Shown: positions 49,800 through 61,630 of the stretch, in pieces
How positions within the stretch are numbered: the stretch's first letter is position 1
How the letters are laid out: each line of letters opens with the position of its first letter
The notes under the pieces: model-generated
What the model was told of the DNA's origin: nothing
Database searches by the model: none
Seen by the model: only the letters and a program-made list of their open reading frames with translations
Assembly: GCA_018398575.1 (NCBI GenBank)
Contig: JAGTXZ010000024.1
Span: 2,170,001-2,234,000 of the forward strand
Direction: 5' to 3'
From: Ampelomyces quisqualis
Lineage: Eukaryota > Ascomycota > Dothideomycetes > Pleosporales > Phaeosphaeriaceae
DNA: 64,000 bases
Translations under genes and position numbers: made by a program

Positions 49800-50348
49800 C
49801 TATCTAGACCTTTTTAGGCTATTGTAGTACTAACCTTCTCTCTAGACTTTCTTAGATTTCTTATAGCAAGAAGTTGTCCTGTTATAACAGTGCTCTAGAC
49901 ACTAGTACTAATCTAGCTTCTACTCTAGCTCTTAAGATCTATAATTACTCTAATAAGTCTATAGTAGCTTGTTACAAGGCAGAGCACTATATCTTTAGTT
50001 TCTAGGTAGATAGTACTATTTGTTAGGCTAATTCTAACGTTTCTTCTTCTTCTTCGAAGGTAAGTAGCTAGCTGTAGCTCTATATACCCTAGAATAGCTC
50101 TAACTAACTCTATTATAGATTAAGAGCACTACTATAGCTGTTAAGCAGCTAGAGTTAGAGATTAACAACTAGAAGGCGTAAATTAAGATTATAGTAGATA
50201 AGCGTATAGGTCTTTTAAGTTAGCTAAAGCGTGCTAACACTTGTAAGCTTAAGAAGCTTAAGAATAAGCTGCAAAAGCTTAAGAAGTTTCTAGTAAACCT
50301 TAAGTAGATTAGTTTAGTACTTTATAGTTATTTCTTATATCTATAGTA
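49800..50348 (+). pseudogene. Coiled-coil frame cut by G2, probably the antisense ORF of Gypsy G3
   Basis: Plus-strand frame 1. From 50119 it reads IKSTTIAVKQLELEINN, then a Lys/Leu-rich coiled coil (about 50170-50310) with stops only at Gln positions. It lies downstream of the G3 chromodomain in the G3 transcription direction once G4 is removed, which is the position of the coiled-coil antisense frame in G2 and G4. The proteins are not evidently the same sequence. A pogo-type C-terminal coiled coil is an alternative. Confidence 0.4.
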
Positions 50349-50645
50349 ATAATACTAGCTAACAAGCCTTCTTTGTGCTTCTTTTAGGCTAAGCTAGGCT
50401 ATTATAGCCCTCTATAGGCTGTATAGTGTTAGTAATTGTGTAATACCCTAGGTTACTTAAAAATTTGAGTATTTTTCTTTAATTACTAATTATAAGTAAT
50501 ATTTATAATTGTTTATTTCTACATATATATATATAGTGTTTATATATATATATATAGTATTTAGGGTTACTAAATTCTGCGTATATATAATTATACTAGG
50601 TTGCCTTCTTTCTTTTTAGTACCTATTCTTAGGTACTTAGAGATA
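50349..50645. other. AT-rich spacer with TATATA microsatellite, ends in the G4 target site
   Basis: Two TA-repeat runs at about 50525-50562 lie between ACCCTAGGTTACT and TTTAGGGTTACTAAA segments. No gene. Positions 50641-50645 are AGATA, the left copy of the G4 target duplication; the right copy is 57976-57980. Confidence 0.7.
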
Positions 50646-51115
50646 TATTACAATCTTACACGTTAGATAGAGAGCAGTACCTTAAGTACCTATCTCTTAA
50701 TTGTAACAGAGATTAAGTAGGTTCTAGACTTAGGTATGTAGGGTTGCTAAGGCACTAACCTATTACGTAATAAGTTACAAGTCTTATAGTCTTAGAAATC
50801 TTATAAAGTCTTATAAGAGAAATCTATAAGACTATATAAGACACTATAAGATAATAAGATAAGCACAAGTATATAGACTTAGATAATAAGCTTCTATAGC
50901 TTATTATATTTAGCTTATATTACAAACGCTTAAGTTAGTAACTAGCTATTTAACTATTATTACTCTTTTTAGAAAGCCCTAGCCTTTACTGTCTTAGTAA
51001 TAATACTCTTTGTATCTAAAGTAACTCTACACCTATCTATAAAAACTAACCTTAGCTGTACTCTTAGTCTATACTAGCATTCTTATTATTTGCTACTAGA
51101 CTAATTGTTTTAACA
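50646..51115 (+). repeat. G4 5' LTR, 470 bp
   Basis: TATTACAATCTTACACG...TGTTTTAACA. The original TG start is now TA. The sequence right after it does not look like a standard tRNA primer site. Confidence 0.92.
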
Positions 51116-52205
51116 CTTGAAACACTTTTATAATAAGCAGTAATATTACAATAGATACACCTAAGCATTTCTAAGTAGAATAACCTAGACTTAAAGTTAA
51201 TAAACCTAATCTCTACTATAGAGACTGTAGTAAACTTAAGACCTAGATTTTCTAGTTTAATAGACACTTCTATGTAGAAGAAAACAAGATTAAAAATAAT
51301 AATAAAGTTATTCTTGCTATAACTTATATAAAAGGTAATACTAAAAAATAAGTACTTTTAATTATCTAAAAGTATGTAGATAATAATATTATAGACGTAG
51401 ATAACACTAACTTTATAAAAGACTAGTAAACGTTTAAAATACGCTTACAGTAGATTTTCTTACCTTTTAAGAAATCTGTAATTACAGAACAAAAAATCTA
51501 AAGTCTAAAATAAACCTAATTAGCTACTAACTATACTAACGTTTTTTAATAATACACTAAATAAATCTAGTAAGATAATACTGCTCTAATGCGTATGTAT
51601 ATGTAAGGCCTTAAGGCTGCTATATAAGCTAAACTTATATATAGTAAAATATATATTGCTACTCTTAAAGAACCTTAGAATAAAGCTATTTACCTAGATA
51701 ATAAACTCTATAAATTAGTACTTAAAGATAAGTTATACTTCTTACGTCTATTACAGAGATATAAAGGATTTTGCTTAAATAAAAGATATTAGAGACAAAT
51801 ACAACTAAATAAATAATAATAGCGCTACTATCTAAGATATAGAACTTATTAACTACGCCTACTAGAAGTAAACTTAGAGTACAGACCTAAAGCTATATAC
51901 TTAGACAACCTTAATAAAGGCCTAAGATAGAAAAGTTACTTAAAGGAACAACTACTAAGAGATAGGCCTATTAAGAATAAGATTAGCTATTATAATTATA
52001 ACAAGGTTAAACACTATGCGCAAGACTATTACTCTAAGAATAAAGTTATACACTAGCTTAACGTGTTAACTAACACTTTAGAAAAAGATATTAAAGAATA
52101 GATTGTAATTAAGAACTAACCTATTGTCTAACAAATTAATAGACTACTAATAGTAAGATAGACAGAAGACACCTCTACTATATCTTACAATAACTAGGTC
52201 TTAAC
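51116..52205 (+). pseudogene. G4 gag, up to the fold-back insertion
   Basis: Plus-strand frames with TAA/TAG breaks. The zinc knuckle near 51990-52040 (pattern YYNYNKVKHYAQDYY) keeps only the His: all three Cys are now Tyr, the TGC/TGT-to-TAC/TAT changes expected from RIP on the opposite strand. Confidence 0.75.
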
Positions 52206-52589
52206 TAGGCTGGTAAAAGTTGGATACCTCGAATTCTTTTTTCCGTAATAGCTTGAGCAATATTAGTAGTAGAAAAATTGTTAGTAAGCCATTTCATAGC
52301 CCCACATTAGGGCTACGCACAGACCCAAAAATTACCCAAAACGGACTAGTGTGGCAGAAGTTGTCGAGGTACCCAATTTCCTACCCCAACCCCCCAAAAG
52401 ATTGGGTACCTCCAACGATTTAGCGGATAACTTTCGCGAAACTAGTCCATTTTGGGTAATTTTTGGGTCTGTGCGTAGCCCTAATGTGGGGCTATGAAAT
52501 GGCTTACTAACAATTTTTCTACTACCTATATTGCTTAAGTTATTGCGGAAAAACCGATTACCCCAGTTAGGTACCTATTTACCACTATA
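52206..52589. mobile_element. Fold-back (hairpin) non-autonomous DNA transposon, GC-normal
   Basis: About 384 bases flanked by GTCTTAAC (52198-52205 and 52590-52597; both are followed by TA, so the duplication could be read as 10 bp). Nearly the whole element is a long inverted repeat: the left arm contains GCCCCACATTAGGGCTACG and CCCAAAAATTACCC, the right arm their reverse complements, with arms of roughly 150 bases each. The ends are TAGGCTGGTAAA and TATAGTGGTAAA. An 8-bp duplication and these ends suggest hAT; Mutator-like is the alternative. It is not RIP-mutated. The open stretch 52220-52423 inside it is not a gene. Confidence 0.82.
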
Positions 52590-55500
52590 GTCTTAACTAA
52601 CTCTTTATTATTATATAACTAAGAACAAGACTATAATATTAAACAATTTTAATAGATAAGATTACTTTTACTATAAACACAACAAAACATTTGAAACTAG
52701 TATAACTAAACTAACAAAGTTAACTAAGAACATATAGAATAATATTACTAATCTCTATAAGTATATTATACTCTCTAAATAAACAAGTACTCTCTAAATA
52801 TAGATAGAGTTATAGAGAAGAAACAATTACTACACCTGTCTATAGAACATAGGATTAACTACAGACTACAAGAGTCTATAATACCTAGGAAGACTAAGAA
52901 CTTACACTAGATAAGCTAGACATATACTTACTACTAGCTAGCTCTAAACTAGTGCGCTAGAATACAACAGTTAGAAAATTATATAAAAAGTAAACGCAGA
53001 CAGACTATATAAGATATACTATAACTTATATATAAAGTAGATATACTACGCTAATAATAAGTAAGTATTAGTACTAAACTCTATGCCTAAAGAATACTAG
53101 GATAGAAAAGTAAACAAATTGCATTAAATCTTACTTATAGACAGATACTTACAGGATTCTTATAATCTAAAATATAGACTTCTATTATAGATAGTATGCA
53201 ATAGCAACTACTACCTAATATATTATAGTAGTAAAGTTAATTAATACTTTCTTTAGTAGAAAAAACCTTGCAAGTACTAATAGTACAATTACTCTAAAAA
53301 TACCTACGTAAATTACCTATATAATAAACAAAATATAGAAAGTTTTCTTAATATATTAGACAAATAAAGTATATCTAACAGAATACTTGTTAACAGCAGC
53401 TGCATAAACTATACCTAGTAGTTCTGTCTATAACTAGAGTGCAAGAAGCACTATAATAACAAAGAAGCTAATAGATATAAAAAGAATAAGCCTTTTTTAA
53501 AGTTAACTCTAGACTCTAAAAAGAGACTTAGAGCTGTAACGCAATTAACTTAGCTAAGCTTATAAAACTTATCCTAAGAGTTAACAGAAAAAGGATTAAA
53601 GCGCTTCTAGATTTAAAATTATAAGTAAACTATATTTTAGGCAAAGCCTTATTAAGAGCTAGGCTCTAACCTTACTAGAACTAACAATTATATAAACTTT
53701 ATATTATAAATAGAGAGTAGATGCCTAATAAGTTACTTATTAGATATAAGACTACTACAGAACTTAATATTTAAAGAACTAAACAGGAAATATACCTAGA
53801 CGTCTTTAGATTAGCTACCTATAATATTGTATTAGGACTTTTATAGTTTAGAGAGAATAGCCTACAGATAGACTAGAGAAAGAGATCTATCTCTTTAGGG
53901 AATTACAATAACATAATAGATTCTAAGCCTATATATTAGTAGCGTTTAATAGTAGATAAAAAGACAATTAATAATATTACTTTAACTAAAATATTGTTAA
54001 AGACATAACTAGTTAACTAAAATAATAAAGAAAGAAATACTAATACGTTATAAGTTTTAAAAAAACGTGTAACTTCTAATATACCTAAGAAATATAAAAA
54101 GTTTAAGAAACTATTTTTAGAAGACATAAGTCTAGAAGTACTACCTAAGCATTAAGAGTAAGACTATAAGATTATCCTAGAAGAAGAGAAAAGGCTAACC
54201 TTTAGACTAATTTACAGATTATTAAAAAAAGAGCTAAAAGCACTGTAAGAATATATCTTAGTAAACCTAAAGAAAGGTTTTATCTAAGTATTAGAATTAC
54301 TAGCTAGATACCTAATTATGTTTGTACTAAAGAAGAATAGTAAACTATAACTATATATTAACTTTTAGAAACTTAATAATATTATAGTTAAGAATTAATA
54401 CCTACTACTTCATATTTTAGAACTATAGAATTAACTAGCCTATGTAAAGATCTTTATAGTATTAGATCTAAGAGGCGCGTACAACTTTATACGTATAAAG
54501 AAAAGCAAAGAATAAAAGATAGCGTTTAGAACACGCTATAGCTACCAGAAGTACCTAGTAATACTATTTAGTTTTCTTAATACTCTAGCAACGTATTAAG
54601 CACTTATTAAGAACGTGCTTTAAGAATACCTAGACATATTTATTATTATATATCTTAATAATATTCTTATCTATTAAGAGAATAAGAAAGAATATATAGA
54701 ATATATTTATACAATTCTAATAGTACTAGAATAGTTTTTCTTAGAAATAGACTCTAATAAATATAAATAGCACTAGAAAGAAGTAGAATTCCTAGGGTAT
54801 ATAGTTAAGAAGAATAGAGTATAGATAAGTAAGAACAAGATTAAAGTTATTAGAAATTAGCTAACGCCTACTATAGTAAAAAATCTCTAATTCTTTTTAA
54901 GCTTTGTTAACTTTAATTAACAGTTTATTTAGAACTTCTAACTAATTGCTACGCTACTTACTAAACTTACACAAAAAGACACACCTTAGAAATAGATAAA
55001 AGAATAAAGTTAGGCGTTTAAAACGCTTAAAGACGCTTATATAGCACTACTGGTTCTTATTACATTTAGAAGCAAAGAGCCGCTTAGATTTAAAACTAAC
55101 GCATTAGACTTAGTAATTAGAATGTGTATAAAACAAGAACAAGATAAGAAATAGTATCTAATAGCCTACTACTTATAAAAATTTATACTACTAGAATAAA
55201 ACTACAACATATATAATAAAGAACTACTTGCAATTGTAGTTGCACTTGAATATTAAAGAATCTACACAGAGAGTTACTTAGATCTTATAATATACTTAGA
55301 CTACAAAAATCTAACAACCTGTACTACTACTAAAGTACTTAATTAGAGACAAGTATAATAGTTAGAGATATTAGAATAGTATAAGTTTAAAATTATCTAT
55401 ATACATAAAGAAGATAATAGTAGAGTAAACGCTCTTAGCTAAAGATTAGACATTACTAAAACTAAAACTATTAATAGCTTAAGCATTCTTAAAAAACAAG

Positions 55501-56880
55501 ACAATAGATCTTTTAGACTAGTAAGATACATTAACAACCTAATAATAAAAATTAGAATTAATGTCTTAGAAGAACTATAGGAATTAATTATACAATAATA
55601 CTATAATAATACAGTATATAGTTATCCTAGAGTAAGCTAGACTATAGAACTAGTTTAATAGAATTACTAGTTTAAGAATATAAAAGATAGAGTAAGCTCT
55701 TATATTAAGAGATATGTAGACTGTTAATGTAACAAACATAGTATACACGCACCTTACAAAGAAATGCAGCTAATAGAGCTCCTAATAGAGCCTTAAACTA
55801 ACATATTAATAGACTTTGTAACAGGACTACTACTAGCAAAAGACTTTGCTATAGGATTAGCTTATAACACTATTATAGTTATAGTAGATTGCTTTACAAA
55901 ATACGCTATAATACTACTCTTTTAACAAGACTATATAGCTGTTTAGCTAGTACACCTACTTAAATATAGACTTATTAGATACTATAGTATACTAAAGTTA
56001 ATTATGAGTAATTAAGACAAACTCTTTACGTTAAATTATTAGACTACCTTAATAGTAGAAATTAGAATATAACAAAGGCTATTAACAGCTTATTATCTCT
56101 AAACAGATAGCTAAATAGAAAGAATAAATAGAACTATAAAAACGTATCTTAAGATATACAGTAACTTGTAATAGACAAATTAGGTTTTACTACTACTAAT
56201 AGTATAGTTAGCCTATAATAACAAATTATCTAAAGCTATAGATAAGACGCTATACTTTGTAAACTATAGATAACATCTAAATCTCTTTACAAGAACACTA
56301 CTTAGCCTAAAGGCTAAAGCTGCTATATAGATAGCAGAAAAAATAAAGAAAACCTATACTAAAATAAAAGAATAAATATAACACGCTTAGATATAAAGTA
56401 TTTTATATGTTAATAAAAAATAAAAAATAGTACCTTAGCTAAAAGAGAGGGATAAGGTGTATCTCTACACTAAAAATCTACGCATAAAACAACTAAGTAA
56501 AAGACTTAACTATGTTAAAGTTAGACTTTTTTTAATTTTTAAACAAAATAGACTATTTATATATACACTTTAGCTCCTACTAGATACAAAGATCTACTTT
56601 AGGTTCTACGTTAGTCTACTAGAACTAGCTAACCTAGAAATACTGTTATAGCAGAACTTTTGCTATAAGCTTAAGAAAGAAAACAAATTTAAGGTAAAAA
56701 GATTATTAAACATTATAGTAATAAGCGTAACTAAGAATACCTAGTTAAGTAGTTAGAATACAAGAAATCTAAGAATATGTAAAAACTAAAAGAAAATCTT
56801 ACTAACTATAAGCAAATATTACAACAATACTACTAAAGACTATAATAATACTATATTAGTTAATATAGATAAGGATATAC
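52590..56880 (+). pseudogene. G4 pol: protease, reverse transcriptase, RNase H, integrase, chromodomain
   Basis: Frame 3 for most of its length. Reverse transcriptase: LRGAYNFIRIKKSKE (about 54475) and the catalytic box YLNN at 54651-54662 (family YLDD), then EFLGYIVKKN. RNase H: ELLAIVVALEYQR-type block at about 55215 and the YLDYKNLTTCTTTKVLN block at about 55295. Integrase: a QCNKHSIHAPY-like His/Cys region (about 55730), IDFVTGLL (about 55805) and DCFTKYAI (about 55890) for the catalytic core, the IERINRTIK block (about 56115), then NYVKVRLFLIFK (about 56505). The chromodomain (about 56690-56820, EYLVK...NLTNYKQI) is one base out of frame with the integrase. Dead by RIP. Confidence 0.9.
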
Positions 56881-56881
56881 C

Positions 56882-57315
56882 TTATAAACTACTATAATCT
56901 TCTTGTCTAATATTTTAGGTAACTTTAGCACTAGAAAGTTCTATAATTAGCTTAAACAAAGTACTCTAGTCTATAGTATACGCTATTATTAGTGCCTCTA
57001 GATTTATTATAGCTAACTTCTAGTTTAACTAATCTAACTCTTCTAAGAACTTAATATTCTGCACGTCTAATAAATCTTCGTTAAACAAGTTTTATTCTTT
57101 TTACTTTAAAAATTTATGCTACTTAGAAAGTTACTTAGACTTTGCATACGTAACTTTTATCTAGAGCTAGGCTGCCTTAGCTTTTACTTTATTCTTTTCT
57201 ATTGCAGCCTTAGTCTTAACTAACTGCAACTCTATCTTTAAGATCTTTATCTTAATCTTTAAGAAATCTAGAATAGGAATATCTACTAGAACGTAGACTT
57301 TTGCACTTACTAATT
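56882..57315 (-). pseudogene. Antisense coiled-coil ORF in the 3' region of G4
   Basis: Minus-strand frame starting near AKVYVLVDIPILDFLKIKIK (about 57310) and ending at TAA 56884-56882. Lys/Glu/Leu-rich coiled coil of about 140 residues, same sequence and position as the G2 frame at 34231-34689. Stops in the two copies fall at partly different Gln codons, so the ancestral frame was open. Confidence 0.6.
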
Positions 57316-57505
57316 TGCAGTTACTATACTAGGCACTTAGAGAAGATAGCTTGTAACCTAAGTTCTTCTTTATATAACACAAATAAAAAACTATTATAAA
57401 AGAACCTTTGCAGTTTATTTTAGCACCTTATTTGTTTTAGTAATATATAGTGCAAAAGGTTATTAAAAACTTATATAGATATAAGTGTGTAAGAGAGAAA
57501 GATAG

Positions 57506-57975
57506 TTTTATAATCTTATACGTTAGATAAAAAGCAGCACCTTAAGTACCTATCTCTTAATTGCAATAGAAATTAAGTAAGTTCTAGACTTAGGTATGTA
57601 GAGTTACTAAGGCACTAACCTATTACGTAACAAGTTACAAGTCTTATAGTCTTAGGAATCTTACAAAGTCTTACAAGAGAAATCTATAAGACTGTGCAAG
57701 ATACTATAAGATAATAAGATAGGCATAAGTATATAAACTTAGATAATAAGCTCTTATAGCTTATTATATTTAACTTATGTTACAGACGCTTAAGTTAGTA
57801 ACTAGCTATTTAACTATTATTACTCTTTTTAAAAAGCCTTAGCCTTTGCTATCTTAGTAATAATACCCCTTGTATCTAAAGCAACTCTGCACCTATCTGC
57901 GAAAACTAACCTTAGCTATACCTCTAGTCTATACTAGCATTCTTATTGTTTGCTACTAGACTAATAGTCTTAACA
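57506..57975 (+). repeat. G4 3' LTR, 470 bp
   Basis: Preceded by a purine-rich tract (AAGAGAGAAAGATAG, 57491-57505), the usual plus-strand primer site. Ends GTCTTAACA, followed by AGATA. Differences from the 5' LTR are mostly C/T and G/A. Confidence 0.92.
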
Positions 57976-57980
57976 AGATA

Positions 57981-60611
57981 CTCTTAGTTATACGAACCTT
58001 CTAGAAATTGTTCCTATCTTATTCCAGAACTTTTTATGCGTATTAGCTAAAATATTAGGCCCTAGCTCCTATAAATTTTCTTCTAAGCTATAGCCTTTCT
58101 ATTTAACTAAATATTCCTATTTGTTATCCTTGTTTTTCCTTCTATTAAGGATCTAGTCTACTTTATATGTGTTATCTCTAAAAATTCTTAGGCTCTTTGT
58201 AATTAAAATATCTAGATATAAGATATAGTATTCTAGGTTATATAGCTCTAAAAGAAAGGTATAGAACACTAGATAGATTTAATATAGTTCTTCTAGGTCT
58301 ACTTTAAATGCAGATAGTCTAATCTAGGCTATAATAGTTCTAGGTACAAACTTCTAGTCTAGTTTCTTTTTTAGTTAGGTAGACTTTATATATTTAGTTA
58401 ATACTATAACTTTGTTACTCTTCTTAAAGTTAGGTTGCAGTCTCTAAGTGTCTGCGTGCCTCTTTAAGTATTTATTTACTACCTAAATCTTATATTAGTA
58501 TTCTACACTTTGTTACAGCACATTAGAGGCTAGTATTAGCTCTATAGAAGATATCCCTTCTTTTAGTAGTATGTCTAGCTAATTTAGCCTATTTAAGTGT
58601 GCTCTATAGTAGGCTACGAAAGGAGTTATCTCTATAGTTGCATATACGCTGTTATTATACGCAAATTTAGCTAGAGATAGCTATAGAAACTAATTGTCCT
58701 GTTCTAGTGTATAATAGTATTATAGATAGTATTTAAGAGTTTAATTTTAACGCTCTGTTTGCCTATCTATTTATAGGTAGAACGCTAAGGTTAGAACTCT
58801 TCTTGCGTTTAGGTAGTGCTAAAAAGTATTCTAGTGTTTTGCATTTATAATTAGGCTTCTATCTAAGATTACCTAGGATAGAACGCTATAGAGGCAGATA
58901 ACCTCTTGAATCTAGGCTTATACTAGGTCTATACTATTCTAGTTACCTCTTACTAGTATATAGTAAGCTAATTTTGTTAAGTAGTATACTACTATAAGAA
59001 TAGCGTTATAGACTTGTTCTTTAAACTTGCTTAGAAGTAGTTCTATAACAAAATTAATTATAACTTCTTTCTATAGCTTGTTTAGAGGCAGGAGTAGTGC
59101 TAATAGTCTGTAAAGCTTATACCTAGGTAGGTTTACCTTCTTATAATACTTGCAGGACTTATAGTACGCTTCTATATTTTTCTGTATCTCTTTCTAATAG
59201 TATTAGCGCTAAAGTTTCTTTAACGTGCGTTTTATACTAAAATAGCCTAATATTAGGTTGTTATAGTATTTGTGTATAGCCTCTACCTTCTTGTTATCTA
59301 TAACAGGTGTAGTAAGTCTATTCTAGGTTAATTTAGACCTTAGTAGGCTGTTGTAATCTATTCTTTCTCTAGAGCTATTTAATGTTGCCTTGTTACTGTC
59401 TACTAGAGTAACAGCTGTCTTATTAGGCGCTTCTCTCTATAATAATAATTGTTAGAATTCTTCTAGTGCCTAAAGAGCTTGCTGCTAGCCTTCTGTTCTA
59501 AGAGATGCTCTTATAGAAACTACTACTACTAGAAGAAAGTCTTTGCCCTTTCCCTGCAGGATATTCTATAGTAGCTTAACAAAAGTATAATTATACTTTT
59601 ATACTAGTCTCTACGCTTTAGCTATATAGTCTAGGCGCCTTAATAGGCTGTTTATAGAGTTTAAGCTTTCTGTTTAGTAGGTAATAGTAAAGTTATACCT
59701 AGACAGCACTAAGTATAATCTTACTTATCTGTAGTTTAGAGTCTTGTTTTCTATAAATTACTTTAAGTTTTTATAGTCTATTAGAACTTTAAGATAAATA
59801 CCTTCTAAGTAGTGCTACTAGTGTTCTAAACTTTAAACTATAGTAAGTAGTTCTTAGTTGTACGTGTTATATCTATATTTAGCAGCAATTAACTTCTTTA
59901 AATAGAAGTTAACTAGCTTCTATTAGGCCTTTTTATCTCTGTCTAGAACTATTTAGCTTAGTATACTAGATATTGCGCTGCCTAACGCGTTAACCTCTAC
60001 TCTTATTTCTCTGTCTAGTTTAAAGTGTATAAGGATTAGAACGTTTAGAAACGTATTCTTTAGTTTCTAGAATACCTTCTTACTCTCTAGCCCTATATTT
60101 AGGTCTTAGCTTTCTTCTTATTGTATCTGCAGGCCCTCTTTAGCTGCACCTAGCTTCTTTTAGGTTAAAACAGTTAAAGGTAGAGCTATACAGAAGAAAC
60201 TAGATATAAACTACTTGTAGTAGTTTATAAAACTAATAAATACTCTTATGTTACGTACTAAGCGTAGCCTTAGCTAGTCTTATATAGTCTTAACTCTTAA
60301 TAGGTCTACTATTATACTTTTAGGTGTTATAATATACTCTAGGTATTTAGTGCGTTAAGTGTACTATTTACACTTATTTATATAGGCCTAGAATTGCGCT
60401 AGTGCGTTTGTAAGGCTAAAAGGCATAATTGTATATTTAAAATAGCTATATCTTATTTAAAATACTGTTTTCTACTTATCCTCTTCTGCAATTTAAATAT
60501 AGTAGTAAGCTTTTCTAATATCTAGATTTATGTAATATTTAGCTTTAGACAGCCTTTTTGAAGACTCTATAATTAATAGTAAAGAGCTTCTATTTTTAAT
60601 TATAATCTTAT
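57981..60611 (-). pseudogene. Ty3/Gypsy chromovirus G3: truncated reverse transcriptase to chromodomain
   Basis: Minus strand. Reverse transcriptase begins at NKIIIKNRSSLLLI (about 60605) and contains AKYYINLDIRKAYYYI (about 60525), then MPFSLTNALAQFQAYI (about 60410), and jumps directly to KYLEYIITPKSIIVD (about 60330): the YxDD box and about 50 residues are deleted. RNase H: REIRVEVNALGSAIS (about 60010) and the ELLTIV..LEH..HYLEGI block (about 59840). Integrase follows, then a chromodomain (about 58160-58030) with TYKVD.IL and EYLVK.KGYSLEENL. The 5' side is cut at 60611 by an LTR; the 3' side is cut by G4 and probably continues left of 50640 and, past G2, left of 33595. Confidence 0.82.
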
Positions 60612-60796
60612 TGTAGTAGAGTGTTATTTACCTCCAGAGCCTATTAGATTTAATATAGAATTAAACATATTATTTTAGGTATATGTTCTTGTAGAGTTGT
60701 TGTTTTCTAATAGCTCTTTAGCTATTGTATCTTATCTATGTCCTTAGCTATGCTCTAAGCGTCCTTTAGACTTACTTCCTATGTTACTTTACTACA
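60612..60796 (-). repeat. 3' LTR of another retroelement (E5), 185 bp
   Basis: On its own strand it runs TGTAGTAAAG...CTCTACTACA, with TG...CA ends, directly preceded by the purine tract AGGGGAGAGA (60806-60797). That places the element's body at higher coordinates. It interrupts the G3 reverse transcriptase. The partner LTR is not in the window. Confidence 0.65.
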
Positions 60797-60979
60797 TCTC
60801 TCCCCTAATCTATAGAAAGAGGCTCCTTCTCTTTTATACTAAACGTAAAACAAAAATGCTTAAACAAAAGAACTAACTTCTAAGGAAAAATAACTCTAAA
60901 CTTTTTGTAATACTAAAGTAGTAACTAACAGGCTTTTAGTAAAGAAGCAGTGCTTATTTACAATCTTTTCTAGTCTTTT

Positions 60980-61630
60980 TACGTTACTATCTAACTCTCT
61001 TACCTAAACGCTAAAGCGCTATTAGCCTATATTATTTTAACTTTACTTAGTATTGTAGCAGCGTTGCTTAGGCAGACTTGCGTTACAACTACAAACACTT
61101 TAGACTACTTCTATTACAACAAGTCTTGCGTTAGCTAACTTTACTTTACCTTTTAGCTCTACTCTCTCTTAGCTACTCTACTTGTTATTTAGTTTTTATT
61201 ACCCTTATTACTAGCTGCCTACTCTACGCCTCTCTCTTTCTTAACCTACCTAACGCGCAGCTTTACTACTACTATACTACAATTAGCTACTTAACTTCTC
61301 TACCTTATTAATAAGCGTTTTAACTAGCTCTAGCTTAGTTTGTATTGTCTGCCTGTTACTCTTCTACCTTACTACTTCTATTTGCTTTTTAAGGTAACTT
61401 ATTTACACGCAGCTATACTACTTTGCTCTAGTGTATACTCTACTTCTTTACCTACTTAGCTACCTCTTCTTGTAATTTAGCGCATTCTTACTTTAGAGCT
61501 TTAAGTTTCTAGCTTAGCTATTGCTAATAGTTGCTTAGTTAACGCTTTGCCTTTAGTTAATTAGAATTTTCCTAATACACGTGCTTAACACTTTCTTAGC
61601 CTCTTAGTTACACCTTGTATTTATCTTTAA
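60980..61630 (-). pseudogene. Coiled-coil protein frame inside E5, unrecognised
   Basis: Minus-strand frame of about 210 codons with TAA/TAG breaks only, containing TIQTKLELVKTLINKVEKLS (about 61325) and basic ends. A Gag-like role is possible from its position in an LTR element, but no zinc knuckle or pol is seen between it and the LTR, so E5 may be a non-autonomous element. Confidence 0.4.

Larger units (their letters stand above)
50646..57975 (+). mobile_element. Ty3/Gypsy element G4, sister copy of G2, opposite orientation
   Basis: Two 470-bp LTRs and AGATA duplications. The same family as G2 by LTR, pol and antisense frame. Head-to-head with G2, separated by only 850 bases. Contains one nested fold-back element at 52206-52589. 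It landed next to the chromodomain end of G3. Confidence 0.93.

Noticed and set aside
50433..50620. Solo LTR starting TGTAATACCC before the G4 target site
   Set aside because: No second copy or target duplication seen; kept as AT-rich spacer.
51064..51267. 67-codon minus-strand open frame
   Set aside because: Spans the G4 5' LTR end and leader in antisense; a similar sequence in the other LTRs is not open.
52220..52423. 67-codon open frame in the fold-back element
   Set aside because: Lies inside one arm and loop of a hairpin transposon; open only because the element is not RIPed.
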